Of a stretch of 64,000 nt of DNA, positions 16,996-27,400 are shown in pieces. Made by a program: the position numbers and the translations under genes. Origin of the DNA: Bacteroides fluxus YIT 12057 (GTDB lineage: Bacteria; Bacteroidota; Bacteroidia; Bacteroidales; Bacteroidaceae); NCBI RefSeq assembly GCF_000195635.1, contig NZ_GL882623.1, positions 1-64,000 of the forward strand. Reading direction: 5' to 3'. Each line of letters starts with the position of its first letter. The stretch's first letter is position 1. The notes beneath the pieces are model-generated. The model worked only from the letters and a program-made list of their open reading frames with translations, was not told where the DNA came from and did not search any database.

Positions 16996-18423
16996 TCAGC
17001 TCTCTATTCCGTATAATTTCAGTTTGTTATACAGCGTTTTCCGGTCGATGCCCAACAATAGTGCGGCACGGCTCTTGTTGTTGCCTGTTTGGCGGAGAGC
17101 TTCGAGGATGTGCTGTTTCTCGGTTTCTTCATTGCGCAGCGGCATGCCGGCAAAGGCAGGGGCAGGTTCCCGCAAGTCGCTCAGTTCATCGGGGGTGATG
17201 AATCTGCCTTGGGCCAGCAATGTGGCGCGGCGTACGATGTTCTTCATCTGACGCAGGTTTCCCGGCCAGTGATATTCCAGTAAAGCCCTGGACGCCTTCT
17301 CGTCAAATCCTGTCAGATGTTTGTCCATTTCCCGGTTTGCCTGGTCAAGGAAGAAGTTGGCGAAGAGCAGGATGTCTTCGCGGCGGTCTTTCAACTGCGG
17401 CATACGCAGGGTAAACTCGTTGATGCGGTGATACAGGTCTTCACGGAACGTGCCTTTCTCAATGGCCTGTTCCAGGTTTTCGTTGGTGGCGGAGACCAAT
17501 CGCACATCCACTTGTATCTCTTTGGTAGAGCCTACAGGACGTATTTTGCGCTCTTGCAGGGCGCGGAGCAACTGTATCTGTACCTCATAGCTCAAGTTTC
17601 CTATTTCGTCGAGGAAAATGGTACCGCCGTTGGCGGCGACAAAGGCTCCCGTCTTGTCTGTAAGCGCACCGGTGAAAGCTCCTTTTACGTGTCCGAAGAA
17701 CTCGGAGGCCGCCAGTTCCTTGGGGATGGAACCGCAGTCTATGGCAACAAACGGCTGTCCGGAACGTTTGCTGAGCTGATGGATGCGATGGGCCACATAT
17801 TCTTTGCCCGTACCGCTGGCTCCATTGATGAGCACGGACATGTTGGTAGGGGAAACAAGTTTTACATAATTATAGAGTTGCCTGGCGGCGTCACTCTCTC
17901 CTTCCAGAAAATCGGAAGGGGCGGATACGCCTGTGGTGTCCTTCTCGGCGGAATTTTTCTCTTTTCCGGAATGCATCATCTGTTTGGACGAAACGGATGA
18001 TTTGTTTGGGGCAAACGCATCATCTGTTTGGGGTGAATGCATCATCTGTTTCGACACGTCGGATGATGTGTTTAGGGCTTCATCCATTTTCTTTAACAAC
18101 TCATCCGGGTTTACGGGTTTGGCAATGTAATCGCAGGCGCCCAGTTTCATGGTTTGCACCGCCGATTGTATATCCGCATATCCCGTCATGATGATGAGCG
18201 GTATCGGCAAGCCGCGTTCACCCAACCATTTCAGCAGATCGATGCCGTCCTTGTCGGGCAAGCGCAGATCGGATAATATCAAGTCGATATGTTCCGTCTC
18301 AATCAGTTTCTGAGCGCGGGCGATGCTGCTGGCCGACGTTACCTGAAAACCTTTTTTCCCAAGCCACGTTTTAAGCATCATACCGTAAGTAATATCGTCT
18401 TCTACGATTAATATGGATCTCAT
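16996..18423 (-). CDS. Sigma-54-dependent response regulator, NtrC family
   Basis: Activator of RpoN-dependent promoters, 475 residues. The receiver domain (1-120) has acidic pocket E8/D9/D10 and phosphoacceptor D52 (LILSDLRLPDKDG). The AAA+ domain (about 170-400) has Walker A GASGTGKE, the sigma-54 contact motif GAFTGA and Walker B TIFLDEIGNLS. The C-terminal Fis-type helix-turn-helix is KSRAALLLGIDRKTLYNKLK. The linker between receiver and AAA+ (about 113-150) is encoded by five tandem 22-nt repeats, so the same DNA unit is read in three frames (KQMMHS, QTDDAF, NKSSVS). No kinase is directly adjacent; the nearest is the hybrid kinase at 21939. A plus-strand promoter for the divergent cyclophilin gene shares the upstream gap. 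Confidence 0.93.
   Translation of the reverse strand: MRSILIVEDDITYGMMLKTWLGKKGFQVTSASSIARAQKLIETEHIDLILSDLRLPDKDGIDLLKWLGERGLPIPLIIMTGYADIQSAVQTMKLGACDYIAKPVNPDELLKKMDEALNTSSDVSKQMMHSPQTDDAFAPNKSSVSSKQMMHSGKEKNSAEKDTTGVSAPSDFLEGESDAARQLYNYVKLVSPTNMSVLINGASGTGKEYVAHRIHQLSKRSGQPFVAIDCGSIPKELAASEFFGHVKGAFTGALTDKTGAFVAANGGTIFLDEIGNLSYEVQIQLLRALQERKIRPVGSTKEIQVDVRLVSATNENLEQAIEKGTFREDLYHRINEFTLRMPQLKDRREDILLFANFFLDQANREMDKHLTGFDEKASRALLEYHWPGNLRQMKNIVRRATLLAQGRFITPDELSDLREPAPAFAGMPLRNEETEKQHILEALRQTGNNKSRAALLLGIDRKTLYNKLKLYGIES
17973..18082. repeat. Five tandem 22-nt repeats inside the sigma-54 activator gene
   Basis: Units start at 17973, 17995, 18017, 18039 and 18061. On the coding (minus) strand each contains a core close to AAACAGATGATGC followed by a variable spacer. 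Because 22 is not a multiple of 3, consecutive units are translated in different frames; three units (66 nt) restore the frame, which is why KQMMHS recurs 22 residues apart in the protein. Confidence 0.85.
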
Positions 18424-18482
18424 TGCCTTTGGTTTTTATCTCTTTTATAAGTACAAAGGTAAGCGGTTTTGTGCGAAAATCG

Positions 18483-18490
18483 TATATTTG
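18483..18490 (+). promoter_or_regulatory. Probable -7 promoter element for the cyclophilin gene
   Basis: TATATTTG is a full match to the Bacteroides -7 element, 26 nt before the ATG at 18517. No good -33 element is visible at the normal distance, so this is a partial promoter call. Confidence 0.35.
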
Positions 18491-18516
18491 CAGACTTAAA
18501 TTAAACAAAAAGGAAG

Positions 18517-19359
18517 ATGAAAAGGAATTTCATTGTATTATTAACCATACTGGCTTGCGCTTTGACAGGCTGCAAGCCGGGACAAAAGAAAGATGGAGAT
18601 ATGGAAAAAGAGACGAAGTTGAAGATTGAAACAAGTGTGGGTGACATTATCGTGAAACTGTATAACGAAACACCCGGACATCGTGATAATTTCATAAAAC
18701 TGGCTGAGGAAGGTACTTATGAAGGTACTTTGTTTCACCGTGTGATAAAAGACTTTATGATACAGGCCGGAGACCCGGAGTCCAAGAATGCCCCGAAAGG
18801 CAAGATGCTGGGAGCCGGTGACGTGGGTTATACCGTTCCCGCGGAATTCGTCTATCCGAAGTATTTCCATAAGAAAGGTGCCTTGTCTGCAGCCCGTCAG
18901 GGCGACAATGTAAACCCGAAGAAGGAGTCATCCGGCTGCCAGTTCTATATTGTGACCGGAAAGGTGTACAATGATTCCACCCTGCTGGGCATGGAACAGC
19001 AGATGAACCAGATGCGTCTGAACAATGCTTTCCAGGCGTTGGCGCAGAAACATACAAAAGAGATTTATAAGATGCGCAAGGCCGGTGACCAGGAAGGACT
19101 GATGAACCTGCAGGATTCTCTGATCGCGCAGGCTGAGGCACAAGTGGCGGGAGAACCGGAATTCCATTTCACTCCGGAACAGGTGAAAGCTTATACCACA
19201 GTGGGCGGCACTCCCCATTTGGACGGCGAATATACCGTGTTCGGCGAAGTGTTGGAAGGGCTGGATATCGTCGATCGGATTCAGAAGGTAAAGACAGACC
19301 GCAGCGACCGTCCGGAAGAAGATGTGGTGATCAAAAAAGTGACTGTCCTTGAAGATTAA
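18517..19359 (+). CDS. Cyclophilin-type peptidyl-prolyl isomerase lipoprotein
   Basis: Catalyses cis-trans isomerisation of Xaa-Pro bonds in envelope proteins. The 280-residue product has a lipobox LTGC (Cys near residue 19) and a cyclophilin fold from about residue 35: GDIIVKLYNETPGHRDNFIKL, GTLFHRVIKDFMIQAGDP, SGCQFYIVTG, and HLDGEYTVFGEVLEGLDIVDRI near the end. It carries an insertion of about 60 residues (helical, Met/Gln/Lys-rich, about 155-215) between the last two motifs, which is longer than in minimal cyclophilins. The next gene overlaps its 3-prime end by 11 nt, so the two are coupled. Confidence 0.92.
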   Translation: MKRNFIVLLTILACALTGCKPGQKKDGDMEKETKLKIETSVGDIIVKLYNETPGHRDNFIKLAEEGTYEGTLFHRVIKDFMIQAGDPESKNAPKGKMLGAGDVGYTVPAEFVYPKYFHKKGALSAARQGDNVNPKKESSGCQFYIVTGKVYNDSTLLGMEQQMNQMRLNNAFQALAQKHTKEIYKMRKAGDQEGLMNLQDSLIAQAEAQVAGEPEFHFTPEQVKAYTTVGGTPHLDGEYTVFGEVLEGLDIVDRIQKVKTDRSDRPEEDVVIKKVTVLED

Positions 19360-20584
19360 TAAAAAGACACTGGACAATGGTTTGCGGCTGGTGCACCATG
19401 AGGACACCAGCACGCAAATGGTTGCGTTGAACGTCGTTTATGACGTGGGTGCCCGTGATGAGCATCCCGACCATACGGGATTTGCGCATCTGTTTGAACA
19501 CCTGATGTTCGGCGGTTCGGTACATATTCCCGACTATGACGCCCCCTTGCAGTTGGCGGGTGGTGAGAATAACGCATGGACCAACAATGACATCACCAAC
19601 TATTATCTCACAGTCCCGAAGTCGAATGTAGAGACCGGTTTCTGGCTGGAATCCGACCGGATGCTGGAGCTGGCTTTCAGTGAGCAGAGCCTGGAAGTGC
19701 AGCGTGGTGTGGTGATGGAAGAGTTCAAGCAACGTTGCTTGAACCAACCGTACGGAGACGTGGGGCATCTGTTGCGCCCGTTGGCCTACGAGGTACATCC
19801 GTACCGCTGGCCTACGATCGGCAAGGAACTCTCACATATTGCCAACGCTACCCTGGATGAAGTCAAAGACTTCTTTTACCGCTATTATGCGCCGAACAAT
19901 GCGGTGCTTGCTGTAACGGGAAATATCTCATGGACGGATACCGTCCGTCTGGCCGAGAAATGGTTTGCGCCTGTTCCCCGGAGAGACGTTCCCGTAAGGA
20001 GCTTGCCCCGGGAACCCCTGCAGACAGGGGAGCGCCGCCGGACGGTAGAGCGCAATGTGCCCTTGGATGCATTGTTTATGGCGTATCACATGTGTAGCCG
20101 TGAGGATGCGGATTACTATGCGTTCGATATTCTTTCGGATATTCTCAGCAATGGACGCTCCAGCCGTTTGAACCGTCGCCTGGTGCAGGAACAGAAGTTG
20201 TTCTCCAGTCTGGATGCCTATATCTCGGGTACACGGGATGCGGGATTGGTGCATATCAGCGGCAAACCGGCGGCAGGTGTATCGTTGGAGCAGGCTGAGG
20301 CGGCTGTACGCAAGGAACTGGACGAATTGAAGAATGCTCTTGTCGGGACACAGGAGTTGGAGAAAGTAAAGAATAAGTTTGAGTCTGCACAGATATTCGG
20401 TAATATCAACTACCTGAATGTGGCTACTAACCTGGCTTGGTTTGAGTTGGCCGGGCAGGCGGAAGATATAGACCGCGAAGTGGATAAATACCGTTCCGTG
20501 ACGGCAGAACAGCTTCATACCGTGGCAGAGCAGGCTTTCCGTGAGGAAAACAGTGCGGTATTGTATTACAAGAAACAGAACTGA
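19349..20584 (+). CDS. M16 family zinc peptidase
   Basis: Pitrilysin/processing-peptidase family, 411 residues. The zinc site is the inverted motif H47-L-F-E50-H51 (FAHLFEHLMFGG) with a third ligand expected in the VVMEEF helix. The protein is one N- plus C-terminal M16 pair, half the length of pitrilysin, so it probably works as a dimer. I see no signal peptide, so it is likely cytoplasmic. The start is a TTG at 19349, overlapping the cyclophilin stop. No in-frame ATG exists before residue 24, within the conserved strand, so the TTG start is favoured. The MATE gene follows after 5 bp. Confidence 0.88.
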   Translation: MKINKKTLDNGLRLVHHEDTSTQMVALNVVYDVGARDEHPDHTGFAHLFEHLMFGGSVHIPDYDAPLQLAGGENNAWTNNDITNYYLTVPKSNVETGFWLESDRMLELAFSEQSLEVQRGVVMEEFKQRCLNQPYGDVGHLLRPLAYEVHPYRWPTIGKELSHIANATLDEVKDFFYRYYAPNNAVLAVTGNISWTDTVRLAEKWFAPVPRRDVPVRSLPREPLQTGERRRTVERNVPLDALFMAYHMCSREDADYYAFDILSDILSNGRSSRLNRRLVQEQKLFSSLDAYISGTRDAGLVHISGKPAAGVSLEQAEAAVRKELDELKNALVGTQELEKVKNKFESAQIFGNINYLNVATNLAWFELAGQAEDIDREVDKYRSVTAEQLHTVAEQAFREENSAVLYYKKQN

Positions 20585-20589
20585 AACAA

Positions 20590-21930
20590 ATGAAAACCTT
20601 CTATGAAATGTATAAGGGACATTACAAGGCATTGTTCCTTTTAGGGCTTCCTATCGTCATCGGCCAGGTAGGTGTCATCATCCTCGGTTTTGCGGATACA
20701 CTGATGATCGGTCATCACAGTACCGAAGAGTTGGGAGCTGCTTCTTTCGTCAATAACATATTTACTCTCTGTATTATATTCAGCACCGGTTTCAGCTATG
20801 GGCTGACTCCCATTGTGGGCGGTTTTTATGGCAACCGTCGCTTTGCTGAGGCGGGACAGGCGTTGCGCTCCAGCTTACTGGCCAATGTGCTGGTGGCATT
20901 GCTGCTGACTTTTATCATGACGGTTGTCTATTTCAACGTCGAGCGGCTGGGACAGCCCGATGAATTGATGCCGCTGATAAAACCCTACTATCTGGTGTTG
21001 CTTGCCTCGCTGGTCTTTGTCATGCTGTTCAACGGATTCAAGCAATTCACGGATGGCATCACCGACACCAAGACGGCGATGTGGATTCTGCTCGGAGGGA
21101 ATGCGCTGAACATCATAGGCAATTATATCCTCATCAACGGAAAACTGGGTTTTCCCGAATTGGGACTGCTTGGCGCAGGTATCAGTACTTTATTTTCCCG
21201 CATTGTCATGGTAGTGGTGTTTGCGGTGATCGTACTTCGCAGCCGCCGTTTCATCCGTTACCGTATCGGTTTCTTCCGTCTGGGATGGTCGAAGCAACTC
21301 TTCCGGCAACTCAATGCATTGGGCTGGCCCGTTGGCCTGCAGATGGGAATGGAAACCGCTTCTTTCAGCTTGAGCGCCATTATGGTGGGATGGCTGGGCA
21401 CCATTGCGCTGGCCTCACACCAGGTTATGCTGACTATTTCGCAGTTCACGTTCATGATGTACTATGGAATGGGAGCGGCGGTAGCCGTCCGTGTCAGCAA
21501 CTTCAAGGGGCAGGGCGATATGCAGAATGTGAGACGTTCTACCTATGCAGGTTTTCATCTGATACTCTGTATGGAAGTCGTGTTGCTGAGCATCGTGTTC
21601 TCCCTGCGCGACCAGGTGGGAGGCTGGTTTACGGACAGCACGGAGGTGGCTACGGCGGTATCGGCCCTGTTCTTCCCTTTCCTGATCTACCAGTTCGGTG
21701 ATGGCTTGCAGATCAACTTTGCCAATGCCCTGCGTGGCATTTCGGATGTTAAACCGATGATGGTCATTGCCTTTATTTCCTATTTTGTTATATCTTTGCC
21801 CGTAGGATATCTTTGCGGCTTTGTGCTTGGCTGGGGACTGGTGGGCGTCTGGATGGCTTTCCCGTTCGGGCTGACCAGTGCAGGTCTGATGCTTTGGCTG
21901 CGGTTCCGGTATAAAACGAAACATGTGTAG
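20590..21930 (+). CDS. MATE family multidrug/toxin efflux protein
   Basis: A 446-residue antiporter with about 12 hydrophobic helices in two six-helix bundles. The N-terminal half has GLPIVIGQVGVIILGFADTLMIG; the second half has ALGWPVGLQMGMETASFSLSAIMVGWLG, the repeat-equivalent region typical of MATE proteins. It exports cationic or organic compounds using a Na+ or H+ gradient. It lies in a run with the M16 peptidase upstream (5 bp) and a hybrid kinase downstream (8 bp), suggesting one transcript, although a functional link is not obvious. Confidence 0.92.
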   Translation: MKTFYEMYKGHYKALFLLGLPIVIGQVGVIILGFADTLMIGHHSTEELGAASFVNNIFTLCIIFSTGFSYGLTPIVGGFYGNRRFAEAGQALRSSLLANVLVALLLTFIMTVVYFNVERLGQPDELMPLIKPYYLVLLASLVFVMLFNGFKQFTDGITDTKTAMWILLGGNALNIIGNYILINGKLGFPELGLLGAGISTLFSRIVMVVVFAVIVLRSRRFIRYRIGFFRLGWSKQLFRQLNALGWPVGLQMGMETASFSLSAIMVGWLGTIALASHQVMLTISQFTFMMYYGMGAAVAVRVSNFKGQGDMQNVRRSTYAGFHLILCMEVVLLSIVFSLRDQVGGWFTDSTEVATAVSALFFPFLIYQFGDGLQINFANALRGISDVKPMMVIAFISYFVISLPVGYLCGFVLGWGLVGVWMAFPFGLTSAGLMLWLRFRYKTKHV

Positions 21931-21938
21931 AGCGAAAC

Positions 21939-24287
21939 ATGAACAGCGTCTCTAAGGTTAAGATTGCCGTAGGCTACACCTTGCTGCTTGCGGTCATGTT
22001 CTTTTCCCTGTTCTTTGTAAACAGGGAAATGGAAAACCTTATGCTTTCCGATGACAGGGACATACAGTGGACAGACAGTCTGTTGACCCTCCTGCGGGAA
22101 AAAGATACCAATACCATCCGTATGCTGCGTACGCTGAGCGAGGCGAATGAAAGCATGGTTTCCACCAGTGACATCGAGCACATCATAGCGGAGCAGGACT
22201 CGGTGGTGACACGGCAGCGTGTACAGCACCGCATCATCTCGCATCGCGATACAGTGGTGACGCGTCCCAAGAAGAAAGGGTTCTTCCGCCGGTTGGGGGA
22301 AGTCTTTGTTCCTCCCAAGAAAGATACGGCCATTCAGGTGAAGACCTCCCTGGAATTTGCCACCGATACGGTGATTGCCCCTTATAATCCTGCGGATTCC
22401 CTTCATGAGAAGTTGCGTGCCGTGGCTCAGCAGAAGAAAGCGGTGAGTGTCATTGTACAGCAGCGTAAACGCAACCTGCAACGTCTTGACCACATGCTGA
22501 CTGCCCGCATTGACAGCCTGTTGAAAGACTATGAAGCCGAAACTCTGTCGCGGGCCCGTGAGGAAGCGGAGTATCAGCAGGCTGTCCGTCAGCGTTCCGC
22601 CAAAATTATCGGAGGGATTGCTGTAGGAGCATTGCTGCTTTCTGCATTCTTCCTGGTAATTATCGGACGCGACATTACCCGCAGCAACCGTTACCGTCGT
22701 GAACTGGAGGAAGCGCGCCGCCGCGCCGAAGACTTGCTGGCTACGCGCGAAAAGCTGATGCTTGCCATTACCCATGACTTCAAGGCTCCTCTCGGTTCCA
22801 TTATGGGATATGCCGACTTGCTTTCGCGCTTGACGGTGGATGAGCGCCAGCGCTTCTACCTGGATAATATGAAAACCTCCTCGGAACATTTGTTGAAGCT
22901 GGTGGTCGATTTGCTTGATTTCCATCGCCTCGACCTTCATAAGGCGGAAATAAACCGTGTCTCTTTCCATCCGTCCCGGTTGTTGGAAGAGATACATGTC
23001 AGCTTTGAGCCGTTGACTTCCGCCAAGGGGTTGACGTTGAATTGTGAGATTGCTCCCGAATTGAATTCTACCTTTATCTCTGACCCGTTGCGGCTGCGCC
23101 AGATTATCAATAACCTGCTGTCCAATGCCGAAAAGTTTACGGACCATGGCGGCATTACAATGACTGCGCGCTATGAGAACAGAAAACTTGTGGTGGCCAT
23201 TGCCGATACCGGCAAAGGCATGGCACCGGCCGACCGTGAACGCATCTTCCAGGAGTTTACCCGCCTGCCCGGAGCACAGGGCAAGGAAGGCTTCGGCCTC
23301 GGGCTTTCCATTGTACGCATGTTGGTGCAGTTGCTCGAAGGCACGATAGAAGTCGATAGCCGACCGGGCAAGGGGAGTACCTTTACGGTTAGCGTGCCCA
23401 TTTACCCCTTGAATAAAGAAAAACAGTCTTTGAATGAAGAACGAAAAGTGAAGAATGAAGAATGTCCTTCCGGCGGGGACGCAGCAGCGCAGTCTTCTTC
23501 TCCATACAATGACGATTCTTCATTTAAAGGAGGTTCTTCATCTGAAAAATTAAAGGTACTGCTGATTGACGATGACCGTATTCAGCTGACATTGACTTCC
23601 GCTATGCTGTCTCAGAGCGGCATTGCTTCTGTCTCTTGCCTGCAGTTGGACGAACTGTTGGATGCCTTGCGTTCCGATACTTTCGATATACTTCTTTCCG
23701 ATGTCCAGATGCCTGCCATCAACGGTTTCGATTTGTTGGAACTGCTGCGTGCCTCGAACATACCGCAAGCCCGTGCGATTCCCGTGATAGCGGTGACCGC
23801 CCGCAGCGATATGAAACGGGAAGAGTTTACGGCACATGGTTTTGCCGGTTGCCTGTATAAACCGTTTACGGTGCAGGAGTTGTTGCGGGAGGTGAATATT
23901 ACAAAAGAGGAACTTCCGGAGGGAGAAGAGACACCTTCGGGGGGAGAAGATGAAGCTTCGGTGCCGGGCTATAACTTCTCGGCCCTTACCGCTTTTTCGG
24001 GAGATGATCCCGAAGCGGCAAAATCCATCTTGGAAAGCTTTGTTTCTGAAACCCGCCTCAATGTCGGACGTCTGCAAAAGGCGGCAGATGCCGGAGATAT
24101 GAATGAGGTGGCTGCCGTATCGCATAAGATGATTCCTCTTTTTACTTTAATCGGGGCTACGGAGCTGGTAGGTTTGCTTAAAGTCTTGGAGAGGTCGGGC
24201 GATGCTCCTTTTACGGCAGAACAGAAAGACCGGGTGCTTGCTTCACTGGCTCTTGTCGAGGATATCATAGGCTCCCTGCCTGCATGA
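21939..24287 (+). CDS. Hybrid sensor histidine kinase with receiver and HPt domains
   Basis: A 782-residue phosphorelay protein. Transmembrane helices near residues 8-28 and 226-247 enclose a periplasmic, coiled-coil-rich sensor region with no recognised fold. The cytoplasmic part has HisKA (LAITHDFKAPLGSIMGY, His near 279) and HATPase with N box QIINNLLSNAEKF, G1 ADTGKGMA and G2 GFGLGLSIV. A receiver domain follows (VLLIDDDR; Asp near 588 in LLSDVQMPAINGF). A C-terminal HPt domain has the phosphoacceptor His near 728 in AAVSHKMIPLF. HPt output implies a separate response regulator; the NtrC-type regulator at 16996 is a candidate, but only by proximity. The HATPase-receiver linker (about 488-534) is low-complexity. 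Confidence 0.92.
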   Translation: MNSVSKVKIAVGYTLLLAVMFFSLFFVNREMENLMLSDDRDIQWTDSLLTLLREKDTNTIRMLRTLSEANESMVSTSDIEHIIAEQDSVVTRQRVQHRIISHRDTVVTRPKKKGFFRRLGEVFVPPKKDTAIQVKTSLEFATDTVIAPYNPADSLHEKLRAVAQQKKAVSVIVQQRKRNLQRLDHMLTARIDSLLKDYEAETLSRAREEAEYQQAVRQRSAKIIGGIAVGALLLSAFFLVIIGRDITRSNRYRRELEEARRRAEDLLATREKLMLAITHDFKAPLGSIMGYADLLSRLTVDERQRFYLDNMKTSSEHLLKLVVDLLDFHRLDLHKAEINRVSFHPSRLLEEIHVSFEPLTSAKGLTLNCEIAPELNSTFISDPLRLRQIINNLLSNAEKFTDHGGITMTARYENRKLVVAIADTGKGMAPADRERIFQEFTRLPGAQGKEGFGLGLSIVRMLVQLLEGTIEVDSRPGKGSTFTVSVPIYPLNKEKQSLNEERKVKNEECPSGGDAAAQSSSPYNDDSSFKGGSSSEKLKVLLIDDDRIQLTLTSAMLSQSGIASVSCLQLDELLDALRSDTFDILLSDVQMPAINGFDLLELLRASNIPQARAIPVIAVTARSDMKREEFTAHGFAGCLYKPFTVQELLREVNITKEELPEGEETPSGGEDEASVPGYNFSALTAFSGDDPEAAKSILESFVSETRLNVGRLQKAADAGDMNEVAAVSHKMIPLFTLIGATELVGLLKVLERSGDAPFTAEQKDRVLASLALVEDIIGSLPA

Positions 24288-24411
24288 CGTGTCCGTACCG
24301 CGCGGGGATACTTTTCTTCCGATTACTCTTTTTTCATGGGCGGGCAACCAAATGTCACAAGAATTTGTTTACTTTGTAGGACTTTTAAATTGACGACTGA
24401 TTAATGTTCCG

Positions 24412-27400
24412 ATGAGAAGAAAATGGTTGAAAATAGCACTCTGGGTGCTGCTCACTCCTATAACACTATTTATAATACTGATGATATTGCTTTATGTGCC
24501 TCCCGTACAAAGTTTCATACGGAAGCAAGCTACAGCGATTGCGTCAGATGCCACGGGTATGGATATATCCGTGGAACGGATTGATTTACGTTTCCCTTTG
24601 AATCTGCTGGTCCGTGGCGTGCTTGTGGTACAACCGGTTGACGGCACTGCCGGTGTGCAGCATCCCGATACCTTGCTGAACCTGGAAAGCCTGGATGTAC
24701 GTGTGCAGGCGTGGCCTTTGTTGAAGGGGAAAGTGGAGGTGGACGACATTACCTTGAAACAGGTTGCTGTCAATTCCTCCAATCTGATAGAGGGGATGCG
24801 GGTAAAAGGTGTACTCGGGCATTTCTTTCTTGAAAGCCACGGCATAGACCTCACTAAGGAAGACGCGATCCTCAATACTGTTGAACTGAGCGATACCCAT
24901 GTGCAAGTGCTGCTTGCCGATACTACCGATACTCCTGAAGATACTACCGGAACCGCGGTGAACTGGAAAGTGGCCCTCCATAAATTGAAACTGAAGAATG
25001 TGTCGGTTGGCTTGCAGATGCCGCTTGACTCCATGCGTATGGCAGCCCATGTGGGGAATGCCGAGATTGCCGATGCTGCTGCCGACTTGAAGCATCAGTT
25101 TTATGGCTGGAAGAAATTCCTCCTTACCGGTTCGTCCGTCAACTATGATACCGGCCGTTTGGATCCTGCCGACAGTACCGCCATAAGACCGGCGGAAGGT
25201 TTCGATGCTTCGCATATTGCTTTGCGGGACATTCGCCTGGGCATTGACTCCGTGATGTATTACGGCAGAAACATGAATGCCGTTATCCGTGAGTTTTCCA
25301 TGAACGAACGTTCCGGCTTGAGTGTGACTTCCCTTACCGGACGCCTCTTTGCCGATTCTTCGGTAATCCGTGTCCCTTCGTTGCAGTTGCTTACCCCGCA
25401 TAGTGAGATGAACTTTACGGCACAGACCTATTGGGAACTGATAAACATTCCCACTACCGGCCGTCTTTCCGCCCGCTTCAATGCCCGAATCGGCAAGCAA
25501 GACGTGTTGCTTTTTGCCGGAGGGCTGCCCGAAACCTTCAAAGAGGCTTATCCGTTCCGTCCGCTTGTCATCCATGCCGGTACGGAAGGGAATCTGAAGC
25601 AAATGCAAATTTCCCGCTTCACAGCCGACTTGCCCGGAGCCTTCTCTGTGAGCGGTGGCGGCGAGTTCTGGAATCTGACCGACAGCCTGACCCGTAATGG
25701 CAAGATGGACTTCGAGATGCAGACGCAGAATCTGAACTTCCTGACCGGGCTTACAGGTGTCACTCCCGACGGCTCTGTCGTAGTGCCCGACAGTATGAAC
25801 CTGGTTGCCCGCCTGGGGATAGAAGGAACGCAATGTACGGCAGATTTGAAGGTGAAAGAGCGTGAAGGACTCTTGGGGCTGGATGCTTCCTATAATCTGG
25901 CAACCGAGGCTTACCATGCCAATCTTGATATCAATGCCTTGCAAGTGCATCATTTCTTGCCTAAAGATTCCATCTATACTTTGACGGCCCATATTTCCGC
26001 CAAGGGGCAAGGGGTGGATATGGCATCCCGTAAAACCGTTGCCGCCTTGGAAGCCTCTTTGAAAGAACTGCAATACGGGCATTGGAATGTGTCGGGGGTA
26101 GATTTGCATGCCGGATTGAAATCTTCCCTCGCTACCGTCCGTCTGACCAGTGATAATGCTTTGCTGAAAATGCACGGAGAGGCCGATATGCGCCTGGACC
26201 GCCGTTACCTCGACGGCAAACTCAATCTGGAGGTCGAAGAGCTCGATTTGCATAAACTGGGCATTGCGCCCAAGCCGATGGGACATCCGTTTGCTTTCAA
26301 CCTGGGGGCGGAAGCACGTCATGATTCGATTAAACTGAATCTGGATGCCGGTGATCTGGACTTCCGCTTCCGTGCCCACAGCACTTTGGAGAAATTACTG
26401 GAACAGTCGGATGAATTCGTCTCCATCCTGACCAAACAAATAGAGGAACGGCGGCTGGACCATGCTGCCTTACGCCGTGTACTGCCTTCGGCAGGGATGC
26501 ATCTGAAAGCGGGGAATCAGAATCCTGCCAGCTATTTCCTTGCCACTCAAGGTATATCATACCATGATCTCAAGCTGAGTTTCGGCTTTACTCCACAAGT
26601 GGGCATCAACGGGCGTACTTCCGTGCATGGGTTGCACATGGACTCCCTTCAGCTGGATACTATCTTTTTTGCCGTGAAGCAGGATACCGCCCGTATGAAG
26701 TTGCAGGGTGGGGTTATTAACGGACCGAAGAATCCGCAGTTTGTGTTCCGCAGTACCTTGACTGGTGAAATCCGCAATGAAGATGCCGAACTGACCGTTG
26801 ACTATGTGGACGGAAAAGGACAAACCGGTGTGTTGTTCGGTGTCAATGCCCGTCCGCTGACCGAAGGTAACGGCAAAGGAAACGGTGTGGTTCTGAACCT
26901 TATACCTGCCGAACCTGTCATTGCTTTCCGTAAATTCCGTTTTGTAGATAATAGTAATTGGATTTACTTGCATAAGAATATGCGGGTGTATGCCAATGTG
27001 GATATGGACAGTGACGACGGGTTGTGTTTCCGCATGCAGTCCGACAGGAGTGATTCCATTTCCTTGCAGAATATAAATGTGGAGTTGAGCCGCCTGCGTC
27101 TGAGTGAATTGAGCGAGGTGCTGCCTTATATGCCTCGCTTGACCGGTCTGTTTTCTGCGGAGGCCAAATACATACAGACGGCTACTTCCTTGCAGGTTTC
27201 TGCGGAAGCCAATATCGATGAACTGACTTATGAGCGCCAACAGGTGGGAGATATCGGATTGGGGGCTACCTGGTTGCCGGGCGACGGGGGGACGCATTAT
27301 TTGAATACATACTTTATGATCGATAATCAGGAGGTGCTGACCGCCGATGGTATTCTGACTCAGAAGAACGGTAAGGATACGCTGGAAGTCACCACCAGCT

